NCBI RefSeq assembly: GCF_000003605.2
Contig: NW_003125887.1
Coordinates: 160,979 to 202,624, forward strand
DNA: 41,646 bases
Direction of reading: 5' to 3'
Origin: Saccoglossus kowalevskii
Lineage: Eukaryota > Hemichordata > Enteropneusta > Harrimaniidae
Position numbers and translations under genes: made by a program. The notes beneath the pieces are model-generated. The model saw only the letters and a list, made by a program, of their open reading frames with translations. It did no database searches and was not told the origin of the DNA. The stretch's first letter is position 1, and every line of letters begins with the position of its first letter. Shown here one piece after another: positions 1 through 13,520 of the stretch.

Positions 1-122
1 CAACCTGTCAAGTTAGACTAGACTTTCTTTTCGTTGAATGTCATACGATATTATGATGTAATGAGTCGTAGTAAATGCTATGCTAATATGCTAAACCCTA
101 GTTGTTGGCTCCTCTCTTGCAG

Positions 123-222
123 TTGAATGCAAGGCTGGTGCAATTGAAATATGGGAAGAGGCTAGACGAAATTGGTCAATTGCATAAAATTGCCGTTTTT
201 TTCCTGGCTCCATGTCAATAAA
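123..222 (+). CDS. Probable 3'-terminal exon of an upstream gene (partial)
   Basis: A pyrimidine-rich tract ending in CTCTCTTGCAG (112-122) is a good splice acceptor. After it, one frame (two bases of a split codon, then codons from 125) reads ECKAGAIEIWEEARRNWSIA and stops at TAA 185-187. A second frame, from 123, stays open to a TAA at about 219-221 and starts LNARLVQLKYGKRLDEIGQL. An AATAAA poly(A) signal at 217-222 is followed by a T-rich tract, which fits a last exon. The first frame leaves a sensible 30-base gap between stop and poly(A) signal, so I prefer it. The rest of the gene lies left of the window and I do not recognise the family. The exon call is inference from splice and poly(A) signals only. 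Confidence 0.42.
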
Positions 223-239
223 AGTTTGTTTTTTTTAAC

Positions 240-3200
240 TTTTTTTGAGTAAGAATGTTGAACCTGTAGAATTGTTTTTTCTTGATTTATCCCACGTATT
301 TTTTCAATCCGAAACTCCCCCGACTTCTCCCCCAGATTACAAATAGGTTACCGCAAACAATGGGTAGATGGGTTAAAACAAACAGAGCATTATCATCTGA
401 ATTTGTTCCTGTTTGCATATATTTTGAATGTGATGAACGAGTCTTGTGTCATCGGGCTGGACGCAGAATAGATTGTCATTAATAGCAAACATAAATGGAA
501 CAATAATAATATTTGTCTATACGAGCAAATAATATAAAAACTCTCGCTATCCGGCGATTTGAGAGATGGTCAAGAATAACACTGTCAGAAACCTACATCC
601 CTGCAGCCTGACTACTGTACGCGAGGGGTGTAGCCGTGATATCCCGGGGCTTGTCAATTCAATAGACCATATCAAAATCTCAGACATACTAACGAAATCG
701 GAAATCGTGACATACTGTGCACTTTATTGGAAATTACTTTAATTAATAAATTTTAAAACATATACTATTCAATCATCATATTGTAATATATTATATCGTA
801 TTATATTGTTTTTACCGATGCACTATTTTGCAGACGGAGATTCGCATTTCGACACGTAACTCCATAAATTATCAATATGGCACCATGATAACAACCTAGG
901 CCAGCAAGCAATTACATTTCGTCTTCTGTTTTGTGTAACAATATGACATTGCGCCATAAATTTCCCGGCTCGTCTTTGTTAGAATCACTTCTACAGATTG
1001 TTCAAACTTCGGGTTATAAGGTCGTTAAATTGAGCTGGCATCGTTCAGTTGGTAGTTGTAAAAGCAACGAACCAGTTATCACAATTCCCATGGGAGTCGC
1101 GAGCTGAACAAGAAACAACAACAATAATATTACAAGAATTTTTGTATTTTTTGTGAAACTTACTTAAACACCAAATGCTATCCATTATCGTAAACAGACA
1201 ACAACAGACAACGTTATAAACATTAGCCATTAACATTCTTACCTTTTCAGAAAAACAGTGCCATTGTAAAATAAGTCACATTTTCAAGTTGTAATACAGA
1301 TTTTCAACTTTTTACTGTTTTGTTTTGTGATTTATTTCAAAATGAAACTCTTGATATGATTCTATATGATGTTTTTGTTCGCCAAATGGACCATTCATGG
1401 CGCGTATTCTCTATTGCCCAGCTGTTTGCTGCAAAAGTAACTTGTAGATTCTATGGTCAGAGGTGAAGTGAGTGACGGGCGAGGCACCGTTTCTCATTAG
1501 CGTCGCCCTACTGTTGAATGAACAGAGAATGATGATGATACACTTATTTAAACACGGTGTATGTCATCCTATTGTTTCTACTGTCTGTCTAAAATACAGA
1601 AAAGACGGTCTCGCCTTCAAAGATTTCGTTGAATTGTTTGCTCCCCAACGCGCCCACTCATCAAGCAAAAAGGAACAGACACAATAGCCGGCTATAACTC
1701 CAATATGCTAATTGCGGCTGGGTGCAGAGCGTGGGAAAGGTGGGCCGGTCCATCTCGATTCATTGCCGAGCGGAAGAAGGAATACAATTTGAATAGGTCT
1801 AAGTAAGAGCGCTGAACCATAGATAATGTTTCTTGTCGCTTGTTTTCCCCTTAGTCACTATTACCTATACCACTCTTGTTATGAGTGCAGGAGAGTGTGA
1901 AGGAATCTTTTCATTCAGGTGGTTTTTCTGTTTTATTTTAGAACAATGACGAAAACGAGTACTTGTGATGTGTCATTTCATGCTGGGCGTGTTATAAACG
2001 AGTAAATCCTATTGGATGAGATTGTAATTTGAAACGATGGCCCTCGCGTATCACACCCCTCGATACTTTAAAACACAGTAGCAGTTAACCACGCTAGAAC
2101 TATGGAACAATAATAAATAATCATATGGTACGGTTGGTATCGATCCTGGATTAAAATAGACTTATCATAAACCCCAGCAACATAGTTGTATTAATACTAG
2201 ATAGATATCACGCTATGGTACTATGTACCGATTGCTGTTAAATTTACAAAACAACAGTGGGTAATCTTGTGAAATTTTTTGAACCAATTCCATATAACAA
2301 TTTATGTGTATTTATATAATTCGCGATCGCGTAATAGTAGTAGTAGTATTAGTAGTAACCAATTGAATATTGAGAAATCGCATGACAACAAGATATAGAA
2401 ATACTAGTATTCCATAGTATGTTACAAACTTAATTATGAACAATTGGCCGAATATTAAGCACAATTTTCATCGATCGCATGTTTTAAAAGAAATAATTAA
2501 AGTAAGTATTGGTAACGATATGTATGTGTAGGCCAGGAGTTAACGATAAAACAATTTCGAAAAAATGGTCACCATTGCTAAACCATAGTCCCCTTACCCT
2601 TCTCCCTCCCATACTATTACTGAACATATAACTTAATATATAATATTAACTTAATAGCTTCAATATTAACATTTTGGTTGGAAGAAATTTTGAGTACTTT
2701 CAATTTCGAGTTGCATTTTACCTTAATTGAATTTGAAGGCGAAAACGAAACTAACTTGAGATGAGCATAGTTATTTGGTTATCTTATAACAAATTATAGC
2801 CAGAGTCGTGTAACTTTGAATGATGGCGAGATTCCCGTCAATTATACTTGTAACAACTCTGATACGGGCAATTCAATAGAATTTTTCACCAGAAATCTTA
2901 TTGTTATTTATAGCTCACTCTATCAGTTGTCCATTCTCAAAAGACAGATAATGAAGTGCCCACGCTTTCCACCCCTCCAGTAAATGGTACAATCCAACCA
3001 CATTATGCCAGAATACCCCACGAGGGTGTTAAATGCCAGTTTCCGTTCACCCATGAATTCCCTTGTGAGACAATTCATACAATTACCGAAGGTATTTTGT
3101 AGTATTTTACATACCCTCAAATAATAATAGAACAACTTTCTGGGACTGAGTCTTTTACTATTGCAAAGATTCCGGGCAGAGGAATATCAGGTAGCGCGGT

Positions 3201-4900
3201 CTTTTGTCTTTAGCAGAGGTAGCGGCACGAAATTTTGCATTCTGATCACCACCCATCGCGAGTGGTCGCGCATCCCCTCCCCCGTGCCGCCGCCACTGTT
3301 TAGGGACGGGTACAGTGAATTGAATGGGCGATGATGGATTGAAAAAGAAAATACACGTTTGCATCGTGTTCTGTTAAGCAAAATTATATTTTAAGTGGCG
3401 ACACTAGAAATCGGAATTGGTATAAATCCGTGGCTGCCGCGCCGCCGCGTTGAGTGCAGACATTTGATTTGAGTCTGGAACGAGGTTGTTCTCATCCCGG
3501 CATCGGTGATCACTGGCATCTGTTTTTGTCTTTGGTAACCTAGCTTTATAATGTCATGTACACTCATACAGCTAGATAACCAAAGAGAAAACGAGAGCCA
3601 AAAATTCGGAATTCAAACATTGCTGGAATTCAAGAAAACAACCTGAAGTGTGAATCTGCATTCTCTGAGACCTACCCAGGGCCCCTCTCTTTCGTTCATC
3701 GAACAGAGACTACCAAAATGACCAATTCAGAGGTAACAATCTGGACTCCGCGCTTCACTGAAAACAAACAATCAAACATTACAATGCCACCGAGAGGCAC
3801 GAACTAAATAACCCCTGATGCAGAAACCATAAAATTAAAGTAATGATATTTAAAAAAAAAAAGTACAATTCGACTTCGAATATAGAATTCAGAATAGTGT
3901 TACGTTATCACATAGTGGAATTAAGCCTGGTCTGCAATTCGAGACCCTTATATAAATACACTGAATATACAACGTGAGGAACTCGATGTGATGCCAAATA
4001 CCTCCCAACACTGTGCGCGCTTGCAATGGAATGCCGTGTTGCCACTTTGAAGTGGGCAGGTCGTGACGTCACATATAGTGTTGAAGAGGTGTGTAATTAG
4101 TCACACTCCTACATGTAATGTAGTGTTGTATCATAAAGTGGTCATCTACGTAACGATCTGGAAAACCTTTTATTGTTCCAGGATCTGTCGTCGAAGTCCT
4201 CGTATCTGTTACATTTCGCTTCATTTCGTTGTTTCTTATAACAAGCTTTTTTTTTTATTTGTAGTACACGCCATGCACGTCTTGGCGAGTAGAAATGTCA
4301 CTGGCTGTGTGCAAAGCGTGCTTTAATAGTGACATTCGATATAAAGTGAGTGTGAAACAACGTACTACAAATGTAACGATAGACACTTCGATTGCGGTAT
4401 GCCAGTCCCAAAGGGTTTGTTCGTGATTTGTTCCAGGTTCAAAGGGACTCACCACACCTAACACCTGTGTACCCGTATACCACATATTTAAACGAATGTA
4501 TATTATTTGAATAGGGTCCATTTTAAAAGTTCCATGCTGCACTTGCACAATACCTTTTGCGACATAACGACACAGCGATGAAAATGATATGTTACCTACA
4601 GACAATAGAACACACAAACAAACAAACACCGTCACATAGTGTTTTATAGATTTTTCAATTAGTATAAGTGCAATTACGAGTAATAATGAAATAAAATTAA
4701 GTAATATTTACTCAATAGTTACGTAATTTGTATAAAAACCAATGTTATAATCTTATATACGTACCTCTTGCCCGATGGGAGGCCGATAGTAATCGTCAGG
4801 TAAAGACAAGATGGCGATGCATTTAGAACTTCCGTCCAATTAGAATTCGCTTGTAATTTCAACAGCGTACCCACGAGTAAATTCTGAAATTTTACACTGG
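240..4900. other. Gene-free stretch
   Basis: I see no supportable gene here. Open frames are short, mostly below 90 codons with one of 126, and none has recognisable protein features. The only local structure is a short TAG-type microsatellite near 2329-2357. The region is AT-rich and looks like intergenic or intronic DNA. Confidence 0.5.
2329..2357. repeat. (TAG)n microsatellite, interrupted
   Basis: A run of TAG triplets with one ATTAG interruption. Short, and without visible functional context. Confidence 0.7.
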
Positions 4901-4910
4901 AACACCTTGT

Positions 4911-5237
4911 TTGGACATGAAAAAACAGTCGATTTGTGTTTACCTGTGTTTGTTTGTCTTATCAAATTACCCCGTAGGATGGCGTGATCCCAAGTGGGGT
5001 CCTTGGCCAGCCTGCTCTAACACAAGTACCAGTGTGAAATGCATACGTCTTAAATACAAGCGGCGAAAGTGCCAGGTCATGACCTTCAGTGCAATACGTG
5101 GTCAGGATCTTTTCACCGGAGCCATTAGTTCCAGTAGATGTGGCCTAATTGGATATGCAACATCCCCGGTTAATGCCGGGAAATCGCCTCTAGTCACAGA
5201 CGCCCTAACAAATATATGCAGCATACCTTTACGTTGA
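4911..5237 (+). other. Open frame with signal-like N-terminus and TSP1-like motif (doubtful gene)
   Basis: A 108-codon frame begins with a basic, then hydrophobic segment (MDMKKQSICVYLCLFVLS), reminiscent of a signal peptide. It is followed by WGPWPACS and a basic stretch RLKYKRRKC, which together resemble the Trp-x-x-Trp...Cys...Arg pattern of thrombospondin type 1 repeats. The usual Cys-x-x-Cys-Gly core is absent and no convincing splice sites flank it. A frame of this length is not improbable by chance in this window, so it is listed only for the motif. It could be a decayed exon, a small secreted peptide or a coincidence. Confidence 0.12.
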
Positions 5238-5239
5238 CG

Positions 5240-8200
5240 GGCGTCCTTCTCTTCAATGACGTCTTTGTGGTTAGTTTTTTTTTTTCAAAACCTCCTCTCT
5301 ATAATATGATTATAGTATTCTCGCCGATGTTTAAAATAAAAACATTTGATAAAACTAACTACTGAACTCTTTGAGTGTGAGTCAATGGTGCCCACTAGAC
5401 CCCTATTGTGCCGAGTATACCAGCGCAACGGAACGCCAAGCAAAAAATCCAAACCTCACCGAGGAAAATGCCGGGCATAGAACGAAGTGTTTGTCCTGCA
5501 AACTGCCTCCTTCAGTTAAGTTATCCAAGCGAGAAATGTATCCCTAATCCTTACACTGAAGTTCAAAAGGCTGTTCGCTTGCGTGGTCCTGTTCAACTCT
5601 CTTATTATACGAATTGTGACTATCCCTCGACGACGCACGACAAACGCCGGACGGTCAACTTTTGGAGTGTTTCAAACTTTATATTAAAGGAACTAAACGA
5701 AACACCACTATGCGTATTTACCCCCAAGTTGTGCTTAAAACGTGATGAGAGGCTCGATAGGAGTATGGGCGGAATTAGCCGTCAAATGGCTCAGAGTCTC
5801 GATGAATTGGTCGCCGGCACCACGTGATCAACATTATATCCAGCTGAGTGGGTCTTTTCAGTATCCCAACGTTACCTCTCTATTGAATTTTTGTTTTTAC
5901 TATTGTGGTGGCATTTCTACCACCTCTAGTAGAATGGTACTTATCAGTACTATTGTTGCCATGGAAATCGTTCTTTTTTTCCAGACTGAACCTTGCAGCA
6001 AAGGAAAACTTGTTTTCCACTCCGGGTGAGTTTGTATACATTACATCGGCGATATTTTCTTTAAAAAATGTCACAACAATCAGATGTAAGTAGTGCAAGG
6101 TTTTAGGTATGAATAATCTTTTTTATTCAAGAAAAACTACCATCAATGCTAGGGTGGTCAATTATGTAATTCAATAGTCGCGGTGTGCGTATAGGAAAGC
6201 CAACGCTGATGGAACTGGGTGTAATTAGTGTTGAAATTAGACAGCTTTCAAAGGTCTTATATAAATGGGCAGAGACGCCATCAAATCAATGGATGACGCC
6301 TCAATGGAAAACAATCAACACTAAAAAAAAATCTGCGATGGGGTCAGAGGGGTGAATTCTCGCGGGGATTCTGCGGCCAGCTATTAGAAACTGGTGTGGT
6401 CGGGACTCTTAATTGTTTAACAGCTAAACTGCACCCAGCAGAAATTAAGACGACGCCAGCGGTGAGGAGGGAGTGGAACATCGAATAATCTTTTGTTTTC
6501 ATATCCGCGCATGCGCAGGGAGTCTTAGATCATTTGTTTGAATTCTTGAAAGTTACCTGGTGTATTTTATTCCTCTCTGCGCCTTGTGCTACACGCTGCA
6601 ATGGGGCGCTAGGGAGGAAATATTAAATCATGTCAGTCCCTAAGAGACTATATGAAAAAATATTTTTTTCATACTGGCCTACAGACAACACCGCTTCTTT
6701 AAGTAGTGACTATAAAACACGAGAAGGATAACGAAAGTGATTCCGTTAAAATATAAACCATGCTATCTTTAGGTTAAATATTAAGGCGTGCCATTGTGTC
6801 ATTAAAGTCGATTGTGCAAAAAGACCCGGTTGTCAAACTACGAAGAGGTGCAATATATGTATCCAGGTCACGCACGTAGTCCAGAGCTAAATGACCCGGG
6901 ATTCGGAAAGATGTAGACACATACAAAGTCGATCCGTCAACAATCAAATCTCATTGACAATTTTAATAACTTTTTTTTAATATTAGCAAATCTTTATTTT
7001 TCTAGCATGGGAATACATGTAGACCGGCGTCCTTCAGCAAACTTAGGGAGATTAATGACTATACAGTACCATCGAAGCAACCAAATGACAGCACTACTTA
7101 CTGCCTACGAACACTTGATAGTATTGTAGCGATAATGAATATTGGCACGACACGACCGGTAAACCGAAAAATATATCACATCACTGACCTGCTTATGTAT
7201 CTGTGCGCAGTAGGTTGGAGAGTGTACTTTTAAAAGCATACCTCGATTATTCCATTCAATCAAATGGAGACCCCCTGTGCTTTATATGAATACATATACA
7301 ATAAAAAGAAAAGCAACATGTGGTAGAAATGGAGCAGAATCGGGGAAAAAAGCGTGTACACACACTGTGCTTTGTGTCATGTATGGATTTTTCGTGAAGG
7401 TTGTGTTTGTTAGCATGGAGAGGACCCCTTTTGAAAAAAAAAAGTTGATGGATTGTTCGAAAAGTTCTAAAGACCAAAGTGCAGTTTACAGTACGTGCTT
7501 GCCAAATGTGATGAGAGAAATCCCATGGCGCGAACTACAAAATGGCCACCCAGACGTCATATTTACAAACCATGTATGAAAATAACTTTCTATACGTCCC
7601 AATTCAAATATGGACAACATTGGTGAACCGGGACACGGTGGCATTGGTGAATCGGGACACGGTAGTGGCCCCGTGAGCTACTATGCGCTGGACGCTGGAC
7701 ACATTTTATCGACCCATTCATCTATAGTTAGGAGATCCTTTTGTAGATTGGCCTTGCAGGCCCCTTAATTATGTATAATTAAACACAAACTTACAATGGG
7801 TAGGCTTTTTAAATCCAGGACCCTTAAAATGACTGGTTATAAATTCCCATACATTGTGCTGCATCCAAACGTCGCGCGTCTACAACTGAACTAAAAACGG
7901 AATCAATCATATACCATTATATCATTTAAAAAAGGATAACTGGAAATCGACAATTGTGTCAAAGTTTATACTGACCCTCGTCGTCCGGCTTGGTATGTTG
8001 CGCCAGTCTCCAAATATCTGCCAATTAGAGTGAGTTACAAGTTCCACGATATACACGACGCTGGTGGATGGTCAGTTACATCTGGCATTCACATAATACA
8101 GGTCGTGTTGGACACATTTTGTAAATTTAAGACGACCAGGCTACGGTTAGCGTTACTCTGCTGGACGCATGGGAACTAGCGATTGAATGCCAGGAAACTT

Positions 8201-11200
8201 TACTGTTATACAAAAAAAAAAATTAAGTAGTCCCCGCGGTCAGCATGCGCAAATACAGTGTTTTTTTTGTCAATAGCTTCGAGTGTATGCTCCCCGATTG
8301 GTCGGTGAGTTCAATCAATGGCTTTCAGACACCCGGGCATATTTTTTGCCTCTCCCTAATTCACAAACATTCTTTGTAACCGAGGTCTTCATATGTAAAA
8401 CTCCACGCTTTGTACTACGAAGTGTGCATACTTAAGTGAAGACCGGCCAGGGTCCGTCGACATAGGGTGTAGCCGGTCATTCAATGGACACATATCATCC
8501 TATGCCGGGGTATACAGTTCACAATTTATGATATTAACACCAATGATTATACAAATCTATACATTTGTTATGTATTACTACAGACAATTGCGAAATGCGT
8601 GCACATTATAGAATGCTTTCCAGACAGTTGCATATTAGAATAAAATAGAGACTGTGTCGAAGTGTGGTGCATTGGACCAGGACGACATTAACATGTGGAA
8701 TTCTAAGCATTACGTAGTATCCTGGAAATTTAACGTCTATGGCGTTTCCCTGGCGAGCAGAATTCAAAAGCAACAACGCGATGGAAGCCAGACACCACGC
8801 GTATGGGTAACTTGGCGTAATCTCGCCCGATGACACTCACGGTGAATGCGTGAATATTGTAGTCACCGGGCTTTGAAATGACTAAAGATAAAAACAAATA
8901 CGTGTACTAAAACACAACAATTTCTCTGTTGAATACTTACCGGGAAGTATTGCCAGTCAACTTGCTCGCCAGGAGTCGCTGCCTTCGATGATAATGATTA
9001 TGTACCAATGTCATATGTATCATTAGTGTATGACCTTTGACCCCAGAAAACCCAGGTGAGGCCAGTGTCGACATGGCATTTTGGCAGCGTCTGAATTTGG
9101 CATCCAACCGTTTATTCTCAGGGTATCGGCTATTAGGGTGTAGGTCATTGAAATAAGTGTTTGCATAATGTTAAATTTAGAAAAAGCCGCCCGTCGTCCG
9201 AACATCCTACATCTTTACATACGACACATTGTGAATCAAATCTATTCACAGTATGCCATAGCCTTTCTGAATACTAAAATATAAAACTATGGATTCAATC
9301 CGTAACGATAGACATTTTTTGTCTTTTATAGCCATTCTTTGGAATTGTACTAACCTAATATTTGGATATGGATAGTTACTCCTGTGACTAGTACGGGCTA
9401 TGTATTTCTTTTTTTTAGATAATAACAGTTTCAAGTTTACGATAGCGTGACTAAGTCTTGGTATTAAACTTAGGTGAATTGTCTCCCTTGTCGCAATTCC
9501 CAGTTAACTTCCGCCGGCAATTGCGCCCTCTATGGAAATAATTCAGCTTGTTCCTTTTTTTTCAAGAACAATGGTGCAGAAGGTCATTAAAACCAATGTC
9601 AAGTTTATTTTTAGGTAAACGAGGGCATTCAGCATGGAATTCAAGATTAAAACGATAGTTTTAAGGTTATACAGATCCCCTCTTGCATTTCATCCCTCAG
9701 ACGTTCACTAATTAATAATGAAGTGATGGTTCTCTCATCGCAAACCCTAGCTGTCTCTTGTCAACTCTTTCCAAGATGTCGAATATGGTGAGTTTCGGAC
9801 AGTAAAAACATCCATGATACGGTTATGGTATCACTTTCGCATTTAGAATGCCAGGGCAAGGACGTACTTTGTACGTACGTTGTCCATAGCCAGGGATTGT
9901 TTTGGTGACATACTTGAGCAACCATGGCTTACGATACTAACACATTACCAGTACGCAATGCTTCCAGTGGCCGTTTGCAGATTCATTTGTGATTCACCGA
10001 CTTACGATTTATGGCCATGGTTTTAAACTTGAGGCCATTGCCGGCATTGGTATATAATCGTGTGGTGGCGTCTTGAGACTAGGATCAAAGCCCAATAGTA
10101 TCGTTGGCGGCGCTTCAACGTGATGCGCGCGCTTTTACCTATTGAGTATACATGTATTGTATTGGACAGGCGAAAATTGTTGGTTGTTGTTGCTATGACA
10201 GTCATACTTAGGTCGTTTAATCAACTTCGTGTTCACATGCAGCTGCAATTTTGATATGTATTTCATCAGTTCAATTCAGGAGAAATTTAAGGTAGATTAG
10301 TTAATATTAGATTTAGTCTACAGAAGCCAAATCACTGTTAACCTCGTGGTCAAGTAGATCTGTCTGGATCCATCGACAACATTTGTCCAGTACAATATTC
10401 CGCTGAACATTGAACATTCTGCCAATAAGATATGCTATAATATTATGTATACATATTGGTGTTCTTATGCTTATACGTTACATGTGTGCTGCCCTCAACG
10501 ATAAATGTCGCCTGAGTTCTGGCGGAACAGCCGTCTGTGGTACTCGCAAACTAAGAGAATATACAGTAACCCACCCCTCAACTTTTCAGTATTCTGTTGA
10601 ACTGGAAGTTCTTCAGGGTTATCACATAGAGGCATGGCCACTCCTTTCAGGATCATGTTTTCATACATGTTTTCTCTGATTCTATCTTTGGAAATATTTA
10701 AACATATTTATACATATTTATAAAATGAGGAACCATTGAATCGAAACTACGCGATGAGAACCGTTTGTGGCGAATCTTGTCTTCAAAATGCTACTTTGAC
10801 CTCTTATTTTTTTGTGCAAGGCGACAGTTCCGGGCATTGAATGTCACTGTTGTCTCTCTTGACTTTTTTTTGTATGTGCAAATTGCAAGTGCCAGTGCTG
10901 ACACATAGAGCATTTTTTGTCACAGAAGTCATATTCATATTTGGGACTACATGTCAGGGCTGTGTGGCCATCTCTCTATCAAATGGCAATTTAATGCGCT
11001 ATCCTAGCGTCAACCAAGTTCGGTTGAACACGAGCACCTGCGGACCTAAACTAGGTTTCCCCCAATGTCGCATTCGTTAGTGAATTAATCTGGGCCAGTG
11101 GAATTTCGACATCTTATTTTACATAACTTTTGATTTGATTTAGTACATTCACTCAGCACTGCTTCATTTTTTTTTACAAAATAAAGAACTTTCACTCTCA

Positions 11201-12158
11201 TTTTAGACAAAATATTGAATGTAGAAAAGTGCCTGATAGCTTACCGATACTCCACCCTCAACGATAAGCTCCAGATATACTGCATGCTAACTATATACTA
11301 GTAGTTATCTCGAGATCGTCACCGATATAAAGAACGCTAGTGATAACAATGCACAACACAACATGTTTAAACCGTTTGCACATTCGCAAACACCTGGCTA
11401 ATCCATTCCCACCTTTATCACCCAGAACCTAATCAGAAAGCTTAAAATTTAAATCAGTAGATTTATGCTGTAACTATCGAGAAGATTACAACTACATTAT
11501 AAAAATTGTTGTAGTTATTTGTACCAGCATTCTGTGGAATCGTCTTATACTAATTTAACATGTGGATATCAATACATCTCAAGTCTTTTGGCCAGTCTTG
11601 ATTTATTCAATAATAATAATAGTTTAAAGTTTACTCGACTAAGTCGAGATAACAAACCTGGGTGAACCTGGTATCTGCCTCTATTAATCTGATTTGGCTA
11701 ATTACCAGCCAACTTCCAGAAGGTTATGACCCCCAATCCTAGGACAGAATGCTAGAGCATGGACGTACTAGAGATTCCATGTCCAGGTGTTCTCCCCCGC
11801 TCCCCTCTATGCGTGCGCGTGGCCATTTTCAGATATGGTTATGTGCAATTCTAAACCTTGATCACTGGTACGGTCAAGATTCAACAAACTTACTGATTCT
11901 AACACAGTGACTATAGATATAAATTGACGCTTTACAATCAAAAACCTTGCACAGGTCAAGTAAGTATTTTCTTCACTAAGAAATATGTATTTATTCGATA
12001 GTTTATAGAACACAGGGATTCACCGTTGTTGGGTGATTTTTTTCTAAAGCCAAAATACCGGTTATTTAAAATGCTTCTATATAGTTTTTCAAATAATTTG
12101 AGATTGCTATTCCTCTGTAATTTGAAGCTGGATTTAGATCTTTACTTATGATTTGGGA
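5240..12158. other. Gene-free stretch
   Basis: No gene is supportable. The longest frame (5408-5827, 139 codons) shows no domain, signal or codon pattern. The only repeat I see is a 24-bp doublet at 7622-7669. The rest is AT-rich DNA with simple homopolymer runs. Confidence 0.5.
7622..7669. repeat. 24-bp direct doublet
   Basis: Two adjacent copies of a 24-bp unit beginning GGTGAACCGGGACACGG (7622-7645 and 7646-7669) differ at only a few positions. No function is evident. Confidence 0.8.
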
Positions 12159-12877
12159 CTACGAGGGGGTGATCAATAAGTTCTCGGCCTTCCTCATAAA
12201 ACGTTACATAAAACGTTTTTCCTACACGATTTTTCAACAGAGTCCCCTCTAAGTTCACTTTGTCCATCGATGTTCCAGTTTTTCTATTCCCTGCTGAAAG
12301 AAGGTTTCATCTTGACCCTTTAGATAGGCCTCAGCAGCTTGGATGACGTCATCATCAGTCTCAAAACAGTGACTACGCAAGTGGGGCTTCAGTTTAGTAA
12401 ACAGGTAGAAGCCGGACGGTGCCAGGTCAGGTGAGTAGGAAGTGTGAGGTTGCTACTGCCACTGTCACCTGTGCATTGTCCTTGAGCAACAGCACACCAG
12501 CTCAAAGCTTTCCTTTCCTTTTCTTCTTGATTGCTGCTCTTAACTGTCGCAGTTCTGAAGCATTGATTGTTTGACCCTTTTGCAAGTAATCAATCATGAT
12601 GACTCTTTTACTGTTCCAAAACACAGATGCCACCACTACCTTGCCGACTGATGTCACTGGCTTGAACTTCAAAGTGGTGAACCAGTGTCTCATCTTGGGT
12701 CACAAATCTTTTGAGGAAGTTGCCAGGATTTGACAGTAAATGGTCCAAAAGCGTCCTTGAAACTTCCAACCTGTTCAACTTCTGATGTGGAGTCAACATT
12801 CGGGGCACCCATCATGTAGACAGCTTGCTCATACCCAAGATGTTCGACAAAACATTTTGAACTGCACCATAACTAAT

Positions 12878-12919
12878 GTCCAGTCACAGTCCCTCTATAG
12901 AGGGACTGTGGTCCAGTCA
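12878..12919. repeat. 26-bp perfect palindrome flanked by 9-bp direct repeats, inside mariner
   Basis: Positions 12,885-12,910 form a perfect palindrome with half-site CACAGTCCCTCTA. The 9-bp GTCCAGTCA occurs at 12,878-12,886 and again at 12,911-12,919, exactly 33 bases apart. Reading the mariner transposase across it, the 33 extra bases add 11 codons, one of them a stop, between residue blocks that are contiguous in the family. It therefore looks like a small insertion with a target duplication. Confidence 0.75.
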
Positions 12920-13014
12920 ATGTCTGATATGTCGGATAGTGACACATCTGTCATTCATTACCATGCAATGGATGGCCTCAACCTGATTGTCCGTGGTGGC
13001 ATATTTTGCCCCGC

Positions 13015-13520
13015 TTAAAGAGAGGAGGCAAGGGGGGTAGCTGGTACAGTTTTACGGGAAATAAAAAGGGCTTTTTGCAATTTACAAGGAAAAAAAATAC
13101 GTTTTTACAGTTTACAGTGTTAAAAAATGGAATATTGAATGATCTGAAGAGCTCTCCGACTCAAATTCTCCGCCATTACTGCGCCGTGTGTGTGCGTGTG
13201 CTCTTCATTCGGTTAGAGGGCCTTTTACGTCTTGACATTCAATTTTGTAGTGAATTGTGTTATGTAGTCGTTTTACAGATTTAAAAATGTAATTTCCCTG
13301 GATTATTCTTTACGATTTTTTTATTTGCATGTAAATTCTTGTACGTATCGAGAAAAATTACACATTTTTACAGTGTACGAAAAAAATATTTGATTGATTA
13401 CCTGTACGTCTAGCCTGTGATTACAGAATTACGGAATTTATTTTTTCAATTTACGTTGTACGAACAAAAAAATATTGCAATTACGTTGAACGAAAATAAC
13501 CCTTGCCCCCCTCTCCTTAA
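13015..13520. mobile_element. TTAA-flanked non-autonomous DNA element (498-bp body)
   Basis: TTAA occurs at 13,015-13,018 and 13,517-13,520. Between them the ends are inverted repeats: AGAGAGGAGGCAAGGGGGG on the left, and GGAGAGGGGGGCAAGGG as the complement of the right. The body is AT-rich, with repeated TTTACAG/TTTACGA strings and no coding potential. Removing it brings the two halves of the mariner transposase together. A TTAA target duplication is typical of piggyBac-type elements, but the termini do not begin with the usual CCC, so the superfamily assignment is tentative. Confidence 0.72.

Noticed and set aside
4255..4635. 126-codon minus-strand frame
   Set aside because: Composition is ordinary for translated AT-rich DNA, no family is recognised, and it overlaps other random frames.
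5408..5827. 139-codon plus-strand frame
   Set aside because: No domain, signal peptide, splice signals or codon pattern. About one frame of this length is expected by chance given the number of 60-100-codon frames in the window.
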